DNA from: Marinobacter sp050379415
GTDB lineage: Bacteria; Pseudomonadota; Gammaproteobacteria; Pseudomonadales; Oleiphilaceae
Reading direction: 5' to 3'
NCBI RefSeq assembly: GCF_050379415.1
Contig: NZ_JBNRLS010000003.1
Location: forward strand, 558,001-622,000
Length of the DNA stretch: 64,000 nucleotides
Position 1 is the stretch's first letter. Every line of letters begins with the position of its first letter. This document shows, piece after piece, positions 20,666 to 29,463 of this stretch. Under the pieces are notes generated by a model. The model was given only the letters and a program-made list of their open reading frames with translations, was not told the origin of the DNA and made no database searches. The position numbers and the translations under genes were made by a program.

Positions 20666-21061
20666 ATGAAAATTGTACGAGTGCAAGACATCATCGGTAC
20701 CGAGCGCGAAGTTCACGGCCCGGGCTGGACCAGCCGCCGCATGCTGTTGAAAAAGGACGGCATGGGCTTCTCCTTCCACGAAACCATCATCCCGGCGGGC
20801 GCTGAACTCAACCTTTGGTACAAACACCATCTGGAGGCCGTTTACTGCGTGGCCGGCAATGGCTCCATCACCGACAAGGCAACCGGTGAGACTCACGAGA
20901 TCACCGACGGTACCCTCTATGCACTCGACAAGCATGACCAGCACACTCTCCGCGGTGGCACCGAGGACATGCGCCTGATCTGTGCCTTTAATCCGCCGGT
21001 CACCGGCCAGGAAGTCCACGACGAAGACGGCGCCTACCTGCCGGACACCAGCGAAGACTGA
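20666..21061 (+). CDS. ectC: L-ectoine synthase EctC (lone copy)
   Basis: Cyclises N-gamma-acetyl-2,4-diaminobutyrate to the osmolyte ectoine. At 131 residues it is the usual EctC length, a cupin. Metal-site residues are visible in HHLEAVYCVAGNGS (Glu) and LYALDKHDQHTLRGG (Tyr and His). The ATG at 20666 is preferred over 20660 because GAGGAA is then 6-7 nt upstream. ectA, ectB and ask are absent on either side: upstream is the DUF3482 gene and downstream an MFS gene. Either the rest of the pathway is elsewhere or this is an orphan EctC acting on imported precursor. Confidence 0.9.
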   Translation: MKIVRVQDIIGTEREVHGPGWTSRRMLLKKDGMGFSFHETIIPAGAELNLWYKHHLEAVYCVAGNGSITDKATGETHEITDGTLYALDKHDQHTLRGGTEDMRLICAFNPPVTGQEVHDEDGAYLPDTSED

Positions 21062-21072
21062 TCCGGCATACC

Positions 21073-22263
21073 GTGGCTGAACACCTGGCCGCGAACACAC
21101 CGCCACCGCCAGCCCGACTGCTGCCGGTGGCGGTGTTGCTTTGGCTATCCGGCGTTTACCTGCGCATCCCCGTCCTGGTGGCGCCGCCACTGGCTCCCTT
21201 TATCGGCGAAGAACTCGCCCTGTCCAAGGCACTGACCGGTGCCCTGACCACCTTGCCCATCCTGATGCTTGCCATCGGCGCCATGCCCGGTTCCCTGGCC
21301 ATCTCCCGCATCGGACCGAGAAACACCCTGGCCCTGGCCATGGTCATCATGGTGATCGGCTCCGCCAGCCGCGGCCTGGCCCCTGAAACCATGACCCTGA
21401 TGATCGCCAGCGCCGTCATGGGCCTGGGTGTGGCCATGATGCAGCCGGCCCTTCCGGCCCTGTTACCACGGTGGCTCCAGCCCCACCACCTGGCCCTGGG
21501 CACTGCCATCTACATGAACGGCATGCTCATGGGCGAATTCATCGGCGCCGGCGTCACCCTGCCGGTGCTCATGCCGCTGCTGGATAACAGCTGGCGCGCG
21601 ACCCTGATCGCCTGGTCGCTGCCGGCCCTACTGGTGGCCGCCGCCCTGTTCCTGCCCAGACGGGACCTGGCCCGTCCGGTCCGCAAAGCCGCCTGGCTCC
21701 CCGACTGGAGCAACCCCCTGACCCTCAAACTCGGCCTGCTGCTGGGCCTTTCCGGCTCCATGTTCTTCGGCCTCAACGCCTACATGGGCAACCTGCTCGA
21801 ACAGCAGGGCCAGTTCGACAAACTCTCCGAAGCCCTGTTCTGGTACAACATCGCCCAGGTCTTCGCCTCCCTGACCATGCTCAAATTCGCCCGCGCCTGG
21901 GTCGGCCGCCGAACGCTCATCGTGACCATGGCCACCCTCAGCATCCTCGGCACCGCAGGCACCATCGCCCTCGACGGCTGGTGGTCCATCGCCAGCGCCA
22001 CCCTGATGAGCTTTGTTGCCGGCATCCTGTTGATCCTGCTGGTGGCACTGCCGCCCCTGCTGGTCCGCTCCGAAGAAACCGGCCGCCTGTCCGCCGGCAC
22101 CTTCCTGGTGGGCTACACCCTGGCGTTCTCCGTGCCCATGGCAGGCGGCCTGCTGGCCGACTGGACCGGTGATGTGCGTCATGCGGTGATGGTGATGATT
22201 GGTTATAGCGTGGTGGTTTTGCCGCTGGCGTTTACGTTGGATTTGAGGCGGAGGGAGAGGTGA
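21073..22263 (+). CDS. MFS transporter (CynX/NimT-like)
   Basis: 396 residues with about 12 predicted membrane helices in two halves and an MFS loop (RIGPRNTLAL) after helix 2. The overall pattern (LSGVYLRIPVLVAPPLAPFI at the start) is that of the CynX/NimT branch. GTG start 11 nt after the ectC stop, so probably co-transcribed with ectC; a role in ectoine or precursor transport is possible but only inferred. Two short palindromes and a long hairpin repeat lie after the stop. Confidence 0.82.
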   Translation: MAEHLAANTPPPPARLLPVAVLLWLSGVYLRIPVLVAPPLAPFIGEELALSKALTGALTTLPILMLAIGAMPGSLAISRIGPRNTLALAMVIMVIGSASRGLAPETMTLMIASAVMGLGVAMMQPALPALLPRWLQPHHLALGTAIYMNGMLMGEFIGAGVTLPVLMPLLDNSWRATLIAWSLPALLVAAALFLPRRDLARPVRKAAWLPDWSNPLTLKLGLLLGLSGSMFFGLNAYMGNLLEQQGQFDKLSEALFWYNIAQVFASLTMLKFARAWVGRRTLIVTMATLSILGTAGTIALDGWWSIASATLMSFVAGILLILLVALPPLLVRSEETGRLSAGTFLVGYTLAFSVPMAGGLLADWTGDVRHAVMVMIGYSVVVLPLAFTLDLRRRER

Positions 22264-22271
22264 GTGAAGTT

Positions 22272-22370
22272 GGGGTCAGAAGAAAGTGTTCTTCAGACCC
22301 CTGAGCGGGGCGGAAAATCGGGAGAAAGAGCATCCAAGATGGGGTCAGAAGAAGGCTTTCTTCAGACCCC
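22272..22370. repeat. Two REP-like palindromes (family C)
   Basis: GGGGTCAGAAGAA then TTCTTCAGACCCC, 30 bp each, at 22272-22301 and 22341-22370, same orientation, with one conserved A/A mismatch in each stem. Size, internal mismatch and extragenic location after a stop codon are typical of REP elements mobilised by RAYT transposases. No RAYT gene is in the window. Confidence 0.75.
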
Positions 22371-22417
22371 GACGAGGCAGAGCAATCCCCCAGCGGAACC
22401 ACCACCAATGGCCGAAA

Positions 22418-22509
22418 GGCCGAGACAAGGGGTGCTTTTCCGCAGGGAACAATTGTCTGAGCGAAGCGAGTTCTTTGTTCCCGAAGGAAAAGCACCCCTT
22501 GCCTCGGCC
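22418..22509. repeat. Long hairpin repeat, family A copy 1
   Basis: A 92-bp near-perfect hairpin. Outer arms GGCCGAGACAAGGGG... pair with ...CCCCTTGCCTCGGCC; an inner stem GGGAACAA/TTGTTCCC (22445-22452 and 22475-22482) encloses a loop with TTGTCTGAGCGAAGCGAGTT. Three related copies occur at 30156, 42241 and 42498. It lies between the converging 3' ends of the MFS and decarboxylase genes. No T tract follows. Confidence 0.85.
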
Positions 22510-22520
22510 AGACTCCCAGA

Positions 22521-23696
22521 TCAGATGTAGTAGTCCCTGAGCGGAGGAAACCCGTTAAACTCAATAGCACTGTAGGTCGTCGTATAGGCCCCGGTAGAAA
22601 GCCAGTACATCCGATCCCCGATGGCCAGATTCAGCGGCAGCGGATACTTGTGATGCTCGTACATGATATCGGCACTGTCACAGGTCGGCCCCGCAATCAC
22701 ACAGTCCTCGCCCTCGCCGGACTTCTCCGTCCAAATCGGAAACTTGATCGCCTCATCCAGCGTCTCGATCAGCCCCGAGAACTTGCCCACATCGGTATAG
22801 ACCCAGCGGTGCAGGGCGGTACGGGATTTACGGGAAATCAGTACCACCTCACTCACCAGCACCCCGGCATTGGAAATCAGTGACCGCCCCGGCTCGATGA
22901 TGATCTCCGGCAACTCCTCCCCGAAGTCTTCGCGCAGGAAACGGGCAATTTCCTCGGCGTACACCCCCAGCTCATTGGTCCGGGTGATGTAGTTGGCCGG
23001 GAAGCCACCGCCCATGTTGATCATCTTCAGCTCGATGCCGTCCTCTTCCTTCAGACGCTCGAAGATCACCTTCACCTTGTTCAGGGCCGCATCCCAGGCG
23101 CCGATTTCCCGCTGTTGGGAACCGACATGGAAGGACACACCGTAGGGCACCAGGCCCAGGTCACGGGCCAGGATCAGCAGGTCCATGGCCATGTCGGTCT
23201 GGCAGCCGAACTTGCGGGACAGCGGCCAGTCGGCGGTCAGGGTGCCCTCAGTCAGGATGCGCACATACACCTTCGAGCCCGGAGCCGCGCGGGCGATGTT
23301 GCGCAGGTCGGCCTCGGAATCGGTGGCAAACAGGCGAACACCGTGCTCGTAGAAGGTGCGGATGTCCTTCGCCTTCTTGATGGTGTTGCCGTAACTGATC
23401 CGGTCACCGGTCACGCCCAGGGCCAGCACTTTCTCCAGCTCATACACCGATGCGATGTCGAAGTTGGCGCCCTTGTCCCGCAGCATGGTCAGGATCTGGG
23501 GGGCCGGATTCGCCTTCACCGCGTAGTAGACCTTGGCGTAGGGAAAACCTTCCACCAGCTCGTTGTACTGACGGTCGATGGTTCTGGTATCGATCACCAC
23601 GAACGGGGTCTCTTTGGTGTCGGCGAAATCCTTGATCCGCTTGAAGGTCTCGGCGTCGTAGTAGTCGGCGATGTTGGCGTTAACGGCTTCGGTCAT
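22521..23696 (-). CDS. speC: Ornithine/lysine decarboxylase, PLP fold type III
   Basis: Polyamine synthesis: decarboxylates ornithine (putrescine), possibly also lysine (cadaverine). At 391 residues it matches the short alanine-racemase-fold ODC of Pseudomonas and eukaryotes, not the 700-residue E. coli SpeC. The PLP lysine is K61 in YYAVKANP; GGGFP and EPGR bind the phosphate; the catalytic Cys is in GPTCDSAD near the C-terminus. GGAGG lies upstream of the ATG. The 185-bp leader carries two hairpins, one an intrinsic terminator (23731-23759), so expression may be attenuated. Confidence 0.9.
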   Translation of the reverse strand: MTEAVNANIADYYDAETFKRIKDFADTKETPFVVIDTRTIDRQYNELVEGFPYAKVYYAVKANPAPQILTMLRDKGANFDIASVYELEKVLALGVTGDRISYGNTIKKAKDIRTFYEHGVRLFATDSEADLRNIARAAPGSKVYVRILTEGTLTADWPLSRKFGCQTDMAMDLLILARDLGLVPYGVSFHVGSQQREIGAWDAALNKVKVIFERLKEEDGIELKMINMGGGFPANYITRTNELGVYAEEIARFLREDFGEELPEIIIEPGRSLISNAGVLVSEVVLISRKSRTALHRWVYTDVGKFSGLIETLDEAIKFPIWTEKSGEGEDCVIAGPTCDSADIMYEHHKYPLPLNLAIGDRMYWLSTGAYTTTYSAIEFNGFPPLRDYYI

Positions 23697-23730
23697 GGGT
23701 GGTGTTTCCCTCCACAGGGCAAACAGGCAT

Positions 23731-23803
23731 AAAAAAAGGCGCTACAGCAACGCTGCAGCACCCGTAAGATGGCGCGATCATCGGGCTTTTCTCCGATCAC
23801 CGC
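23731..23803 (-). terminator. Tandem hairpins, the second an intrinsic terminator, in the decarboxylase leader
   Basis: Minus strand, 5' to 3': a stem GCGGTGATCGG / CCGATGATCGC with one mismatch (23803-23774), then GCTGCAGC-GTT-GCTGTAGC (23759-23741), GCC and seven Ts (23737-23731). The terminator ends 34 nt before the decarboxylase ATG and 122 nt after the upstream ATP-grasp stop. It could end the upstream transcript or act as an attenuator if a promoter lies between. Confidence 0.6.
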
Positions 23804-23881
23804 AAATGCGCATATCTACCCATAGGTAAAACAAACAGGGCGGGAGGGTTATGGCACGGAAATTGTCACCAAAGCGAAAGC

Positions 23882-24697
23882 TCAGACCGCCACCGGCCAC
23901 AGCGGCGGCCCGGTAGGACCGTCCGGATCCCGGGGTTCGCCCTGTTGTTTCAGATACCCGAGAATGGCCTGCTGCAGGTCGGTGCCCTTGTCCAGTCCCT
24001 TGTTGCCGAACAGCCGGTTGAACTCCAGCACGTAGGGGTAACCTTCCACCAGCGCGATGTCGAACCCGGCATGATCCACCCCCAGCTCCCGGGCAAGCCT
24101 CAGCGCCAGGTCGATCGCCGCCTGCGGCACCGGGCTGTTATCGATCTGTCCACCCCGGGCGACGTTGTTGTAGAAGCCCTGGTCCGCCTGGGTGCGCCAG
24201 TAGGCCGTCAGCACCTCGTCACCGATCACCACCACCCGGATATCCCGGTCGATGGGAAGGTATTCCTGGGCATAGAGCACCTCGGTGCGCTCACAGTAAC
24301 GGCGCCAGTCCTCCCGGGTCTCGATCAGCCACACACCCTCGCCCATGCTGGCCTTGGGCAGCTTGGCCACAAAGGGCAGGCCCATGGCATCCCGGATCAT
24401 GTCCCGCTCCAGGGGGCCGTTGGCCTCGATCATGGTCCAGGGCGTGTGTTCCGGCGCGACCGTCTGGAAGGCCCGGGTCATCTCGACCTTGTCATGGCCG
24501 ATCCGGTAGCTGGCTATGCTCGGGAAAACGCGGCACTTGAGGCCATGGACCAGGGCGTTCAGTTGCCAGTACTCCGGAAACAGAACCCAGTCTGCCTCCT
24601 GCAGCAACGCCTTGTGCTGCAGGTAGTGCTCGGGCTTGAGCACAGTGGTATCGGGAAAGCCGAGGGTACGGAACGCGTTGAAGGAAACAAGGTGCAT
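23882..24697 (-). CDS. ATP-grasp domain protein (RimK-like)
   Basis: 271 residues from ATG 24697. The C-terminal two thirds show an ATP-grasp fold: PFVAKLPKASMGEGVWL (ATP-binding loop), YAQEYLPIDRDIRVVVIGDE, FDIALVEGYPYVLEFNRLFGNKG (metal-binding acid and Asn). This is the pattern of RimK/MvdD-type carboxylate-amine ligases; the substrates are unknown. An alternative ATG at 24727 has no better RBS. Upstream neighbour of the decarboxylase on the same strand, divergent from the eIF2B-like gene. Confidence 0.78.
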   Translation of the reverse strand: MHLVSFNAFRTLGFPDTTVLKPEHYLQHKALLQEADWVLFPEYWQLNALVHGLKCRVFPSIASYRIGHDKVEMTRAFQTVAPEHTPWTMIEANGPLERDMIRDAMGLPFVAKLPKASMGEGVWLIETREDWRRYCERTEVLYAQEYLPIDRDIRVVVIGDEVLTAYWRTQADQGFYNNVARGGQIDNSPVPQAAIDLALRLARELGVDHAGFDIALVEGYPYVLEFNRLFGNKGLDKGTDLQQAILGYLKQQGEPRDPDGPTGPPLWPVAV

Positions 24698-24856
24698 GGT
24701 AACGGCCTGGTGGAAAACTGAACGCATTTTATTCAGCTTCCGGCATCTGGCAAGGGCTATTTTTCATCAGACCGTGGTCACCGATGTCGGAACCACGGGC
24801 CAGGGAAAACCCTGCTACCCTCTAGCAGACAACGGCAATGAACCGGAGTGACTGAA

Positions 24857-25720
24857 ATGGATGCAAAGGCCCGCGCTATCGTTGCGACCGTCAGGGAGGA
24901 CCGCCAGGCCGGAGCGGCCCAACTGACGACCAATGCGCTGGGCTCGGTCCGGGACTGGCTGATCCCGGGCGGAGTGTCCGCCAGTATGCTGGAGGCAGTG
25001 CTCGAGGGCCTGACCGAGGCCCGTCCGAGCATGGTGCCGCTGGCCAACGCGGTGGCGCGCTGCCACGAGCTTTTTGGTCCCTGGCAGAACAGCCGCGATG
25101 TGTCCGAGCAGGCCGCGCCGGTGGTCAGTTCGGTGCTGGAACAACTGGCCCGGGCCAACGAACGGGTTGCCCTGAGCGCCTTCGAACTGGTGCCGGAACA
25201 GGCAACCATCCTGACCCACAGCCGCAGTTCCCAGGTAGTGGCCCTGTTCCGGTTGCTGGCTGAACGGCAGCATCCTTTCTCGGTCATCTGCACCCAGAGC
25301 AGTCCGGGCAACGAAGGTTTTACGCTGGCCCGGGAACTGGACGGGCTGGGCGTTCCGGTGACCCTCATCACTGATGCCCAGACCGGACTATTCATGGCCG
25401 AGACGGATATCGTCTTCAGCGGCTGCGACACCTGGCTTTCGGACCAGCACTTCGTGAACAAGAGCGGCACCTATCTGCTCGCCCTCGCCGCCCGGGACCA
25501 GGGCAAACCCCTCTGGGTCCTGGCCGACAGCTTCAAGGACAGCCCCGGCACGTGTCAGTCGGTGGCACTGGAGGAGATGGCACCGGAAGAGCTCGGTGGT
25601 CCCACCGGCGCCCATATCCGGGCCCGCAATATCTACTTCGAAACCGTGCCGGTGCAACTGATCACCGGACGGGTCAGCGATCAGGGCGTCTTTTCGTTCC
25701 CTGCTGAGCCTCGGCGGTGA
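24857..25720 (+). CDS. eIF2B alpha/beta/delta-like protein
   Basis: 287 residues with the fold of eIF2B regulatory subunits, methylthioribose-1-phosphate isomerase and ribose-1,5-bisphosphate isomerase: ILTHSRSSQV, LITDAQTGLFMAETDIVFSG, NKSGTYLLALAARDQGKPLWVLADSFK. Bacterial members are probably sugar-phosphate isomerases, not initiation factors, and the substrate is unknown. ATG 24857 (GGAG 8 nt upstream) is preferred over a GTG three codons earlier. Its last 47 bp overlap the end of convergent hrpB. Confidence 0.75.
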   Translation: MDAKARAIVATVREDRQAGAAQLTTNALGSVRDWLIPGGVSASMLEAVLEGLTEARPSMVPLANAVARCHELFGPWQNSRDVSEQAAPVVSSVLEQLARANERVALSAFELVPEQATILTHSRSSQVVALFRLLAERQHPFSVICTQSSPGNEGFTLARELDGLGVPVTLITDAQTGLFMAETDIVFSGCDTWLSDQHFVNKSGTYLLALAARDQGKPLWVLADSFKDSPGTCQSVALEEMAPEELGGPTGAHIRARNIYFETVPVQLITGRVSDQGVFSFPAEPRR

Positions 25721-28148
25721 ACGGGTCCTCTGGCCAGGGGTGCTTGGGATACCGGCCGCGCATGTCCTTGCGCACTTCCGGATAGGCATTGCGCCAGAAA
25801 CTGGCGAGGTCCGAGGTAACCGCCAGGGGCCGCTGAGCGGGGGACAGCAGATGGATCACTACCGGCACCTGTCCGCCCGCCACCCTCGGGGTTTCCGTCC
25901 ATCCGAACAGGGCCTGGAGTTTGGCCGCCAGCACCGGGCCATGATCCGGAGTGTAATCCAGAGTGATTTTCTGGCCGGTAGGAATGGTCAGGCTCCGGGG
26001 CGCCAGCGTCTCCAGCTGTTGTTGCTGTCGGTAATCCAGGAGTGAGGTCAGGGCCTGAAGAAGATTGAGCCTGGCGAGATCGGACCAGCGTTGCAGGCCG
26101 GCAAGGAACGGGCCGAGCCACGTGTCCAGGCTCGCCAGCAGAGCCTCATGCCCGGTGTCAGGCCAGTCTCCGGGGTACAGTTCCGCCAAAAGGCCCACCC
26201 GGGCACACCACTGCCGGGCCTCGGGTGTCCACGGCAAACTGTCCAGGCCTTTGGTTCGCACTGCATTCAGCAGGCCTTGCTGGATCAGGGCAGGATCCAC
26301 CCGGGGCAGCGCCTGCTCGGCCAGCACCAGCTCCCCGAGTTTCCGGACCTTCCGGGCGATCACAGTGCCCCGCCGATCGTCCCAGATCGCCTCATCCTGC
26401 TCAATGATGTGGTCAGCCAAATCCTGTTCCAGATCCCGCAGATCCACCGGCGCAGCCAGGTAAATGGTCGCCTCCCGGGCCTTGCCATCCAGATCGGCGG
26501 CCACCAGCCAGTCGAGGCGCGCGAGCGGATCCTCCTCTCGCAACACGGCACCCTTGCCGTTACTCAGCTGATATCGCGGTGCCGACCCGGGACGCCGGCG
26601 GGCGATCCGGTCAGGGTAAGCCTGAGCCAGCAGCCGGCCGACCAGGGCTTCTCCGGGTTCCGGGCCCTTCAACGCGTCGGCGTCCAGTCGTTTCGCCGCC
26701 TGCCGCACGGCTTTCAGCCGGGCCGGATCTACACGCCGGTCGCCCATCTCACCACGCAGCAGGCGTACCCGCTGGTGCAGGTCCGCACCTTCCCCCGGTC
26801 CCAGCAGATCCCGTTCCCCAAGGAGGGCGGCCAGTTCCCCCGCAAGGCCACCAAAACCCAGCTCCCGCCCTCGAATCACCATATGGGCCAGGCGGGGATG
26901 GATACCCAGATCCCGGGCGGCCTTGCCGTGGTCGGTGATGCCGCCATCGTCATCGAGCAGATCAAGCCATTGCAACAGGGCCACCGCCTGGTGCCAGTGA
27001 GGCCGGGGAGGAGCGTCAATCCAGGCCACCTGGTCTGGCGAGCGGGCACCCCACTGGGCCAGTTCCAGCACCAGTGGCGCCAGATCCGCCTCCCGGATTT
27101 CCGGGGGCGTGAACTCCGACAGGCCAAATTGTTCCGACTCACTCCAGAGCCGGTAACACACCCCGGGCTCCACCCGGCCAGCTCGGCCCTTTCGTTGTTC
27201 CGCCGAGGCTTTCGACACCCGACCGGTCACCAACCGGGTCATACCGCTGTTGGCATCGAACACCGCCCGGCGCTGCTGACCGGCGTCGATGACCACCCGC
27301 ACGCCCTCGATGGTCAGACTGGTCTCCGCGATGGCAGTGGCCAGCACCACCTTGCGGGTACCCTCCGGCGCCGGTGCAATGGCCCGGTCCTGGGCTTCGG
27401 CACTCAGATTGCCGTAGAGAGGCGCCAGGAGGACATGATCCGGCACCTGCCCCTGCAGTTGCTGCGCCACCCGGCGAATTTCGCCGGCGCCGGGCAGGAA
27501 TATCAATATTGAACCGGTCTGGTCTCGAAGAGCTTCCTGCACTACCGCCACCACCTGGTCGACTATCCGTGTGTTTCGCGGCAAAGGCCGATACAGCACC
27601 TCCACCGGGAACGCCCGCCCTTCGCTGCTGATCACCGGCACGTCTCCAAGCACCCGGGCGATCGGCGCAGTCTCCAGCGTGGCCGACATCACCAGCAAGC
27701 GCAGGTCTTCGCGCAGGGCCTGCTGGGACTCCCGAACCAGGGCCAGACCCAGGTCCGCCTGCAACGAGCGCTCATGGAATTCATCAAACAGAACAGCGGC
27801 GTAGTCTTCCAGCATGGGATCGCTCTGGATCAGCCGCGTCAGGATGCCCTCGGTCACCACCTCGATCCGGGTGGCGCCGGAGACCCTGGTATCCAGCCGG
27901 GTCCGGTAGCCCACCGTCTGGCCCGGCGACTCTCCCAGCTGTCGGGCCATGAACCGTGCCGCCGATCGTGCCGCCAGCCGCCTCGGCTCCAGCATCAGGA
28001 TCTTGCGGTCCTCGCGCCAGGGAGCATCCAGCAGTGCCAGCGGTACCCGGGTGGTCTTGCCGGCGCCCGGAGGGGCCTGTAACAGGGCGGTGGTGGACTG
28101 TTCCAGGGTCTGCTTCAGGTCCGGCAGGATCTGGTCAATGGGCAGCAT
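25674..28148 (-). CDS. hrpB: ATP-dependent helicase HrpB
   Basis: DEAH-type RNA helicase, 824 residues, the usual HrpB length. Motif I APPGAGKTT (25-33), motif II DEFHERS, motif III SATLE, and the helicase C blocks ATAIAETSLTIEGV and QRKGRAGR are visible, followed by the HrpB C-terminal domain. ATG 28148 begins MLPIDQILPDL as in family members; 45 codons of upstream frame lie inside the MFS gene. Cellular role in most bacteria is undefined. Starts 16 nt after the MFS stop. Confidence 0.93.
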   Translation of the reverse strand: MLPIDQILPDLKQTLEQSTTALLQAPPGAGKTTRVPLALLDAPWREDRKILMLEPRRLAARSAARFMARQLGESPGQTVGYRTRLDTRVSGATRIEVVTEGILTRLIQSDPMLEDYAAVLFDEFHERSLQADLGLALVRESQQALREDLRLLVMSATLETAPIARVLGDVPVISSEGRAFPVEVLYRPLPRNTRIVDQVVAVVQEALRDQTGSILIFLPGAGEIRRVAQQLQGQVPDHVLLAPLYGNLSAEAQDRAIAPAPEGTRKVVLATAIAETSLTIEGVRVVIDAGQQRRAVFDANSGMTRLVTGRVSKASAEQRKGRAGRVEPGVCYRLWSESEQFGLSEFTPPEIREADLAPLVLELAQWGARSPDQVAWIDAPPRPHWHQAVALLQWLDLLDDDGGITDHGKAARDLGIHPRLAHMVIRGRELGFGGLAGELAALLGERDLLGPGEGADLHQRVRLLRGEMGDRRVDPARLKAVRQAAKRLDADALKGPEPGEALVGRLLAQAYPDRIARRRPGSAPRYQLSNGKGAVLREEDPLARLDWLVAADLDGKAREATIYLAAPVDLRDLEQDLADHIIEQDEAIWDDRRGTVIARKVRKLGELVLAEQALPRVDPALIQQGLLNAVRTKGLDSLPWTPEARQWCARVGLLAELYPGDWPDTGHEALLASLDTWLGPFLAGLQRWSDLARLNLLQALTSLLDYRQQQQLETLAPRSLTIPTGQKITLDYTPDHGPVLAAKLQALFGWTETPRVAGGQVPVVIHLLSPAQRPLAVTSDLASFWRNAYPEVRKDMRGRYPKHPWPEDPFTAEAQQGTKRRPDR

Positions 28149-28164
28149 GGCTTTGGCTTTGTTT

Positions 28165-29376
28165 TCAGGATTCACGCGAATGCCAGAGCTCCGGGCGGGG
28201 CACGAAGAACGCGAAAAACAGTCCGAACGCCAGCGCTCCGACACCAATTCCGAACGCGGAAACCAGGGTACCGCCTGCCTCAAGCCATTGTTTGGTCAAC
28301 CACGGCCCGACCATCTGGGTGAAGCCGTAAAGCGCCACCATGGCCGCAGACAGCCTTGGCCCCTGGTGCGGATGCAGGGCACGACCGATGCGCTGGGTCA
28401 GCAACACAGTACCGAGGAAGGTACTGCCCACCAGGACAGAACACAGAAACAGGCCGACATCGCCCGGCCATACGACCGCTACCAGGACACCCAGCAGCTG
28501 GATCAGAAAATTGAGCCTCAGTGCAGGCAGATCGCCGATTGTCCCGCCCACGCGGTTCCAGATCCAGGCGGCGGGAATGGTACACAACGCCACGATGACC
28601 CAGGCACCATCCAGCAACCAGTGGCCGGACGGCAGTTCGATTTTGGCCAGCAGTGGCAGGAAAGTCATGGGCAGGATATAGCCCAGTCCCGCGCCGGCGT
28701 ACGACAGAAAGAGCGGGATGCTCGCCCGATCCAGCAGGGGCGTGGACGTAACGACCTTGCCCGAGTCGTCATAACTGGCGGACGGGATATCAAGACGAAT
28801 CAACCGAACCGCCCCCCACCAGGCCAGGGGGATCGACAACAAGGCTGCGGGCCACCACCGTTGGGCACCTTGCAACCAGTCTGCCGTGCCTGTCACGAGA
28901 CCGCTGGACAACAGCAGCCCGATACCCACACCAAAATACACCAGGCCACTGATCGACGCCCGGTTTCGCAATACCAGCCATTCCAGGATCAAGGCAGGGG
29001 CATGGACAAAGACCATGCCATTGGCCACACCGTTCAGAGTGCGGATGGCAGAAATGAGGGTCAGGTTATCGGTCTGGGTGATCGCCAGGGTGGTGATCAC
29101 ATGGACAGCAAGGGACACCGGCAGGAGCATGCGAATCTGATCAATGCGGTGCCACCAGATCGCCAGCATCGCACCTATCAGATAACCCAGGTAGTTCCAG
29201 GTGGCCACCGCCGCGCCGTTGGCGGCACTGAACTGTCCGTCGTCCACCAGGTAGGGCAACAGCGGGGTATAGATGAACCGGCCAAGGCCGTGAACCACCA
29301 GCAACACCACTGCGCCGGCAGCAAGGACGGAAAACAGCTCTTTTGGTGGCGTTGAAGTCTGGGTTGGCATCGGCAA
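28165..29376 (-). CDS. MFS transporter, YbfB/YjiJ family
   Basis: 403 residues, about 12 hydrophobic helices, beginning after a short polar N-terminus. The first-helix block GLGRFIYTPLLPYLVDDGQFSAA is the YbfB/YjiJ family hallmark. Substrate unknown. Same strand as hrpB and close enough to be co-transcribed. Confidence 0.85.
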   Translation of the reverse strand: MPMPTQTSTPPKELFSVLAAGAVVLLVVHGLGRFIYTPLLPYLVDDGQFSAANGAAVATWNYLGYLIGAMLAIWWHRIDQIRMLLPVSLAVHVITTLAITQTDNLTLISAIRTLNGVANGMVFVHAPALILEWLVLRNRASISGLVYFGVGIGLLLSSGLVTGTADWLQGAQRWWPAALLSIPLAWWGAVRLIRLDIPSASYDDSGKVVTSTPLLDRASIPLFLSYAGAGLGYILPMTFLPLLAKIELPSGHWLLDGAWVIVALCTIPAAWIWNRVGGTIGDLPALRLNFLIQLLGVLVAVVWPGDVGLFLCSVLVGSTFLGTVLLTQRIGRALHPHQGPRLSAAMVALYGFTQMVGPWLTKQWLEAGGTLVSAFGIGVGALAFGLFFAFFVPRPELWHSRES

Positions 29377-29463
29377 ACAGTCCGGCGGTCAGTTAATCAG
29401 CCCAACAGTCTAAGCCACCCCTGCCCGGATGTCTTTTGGACCTTGGCCAAAACCACCTATCAA

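Noticed and set aside
22418..22509. Family A hairpins as ordinary intrinsic terminators
   Set aside because: Stems are far longer than needed, no T tract follows on either strand, and the loop sequence is conserved.
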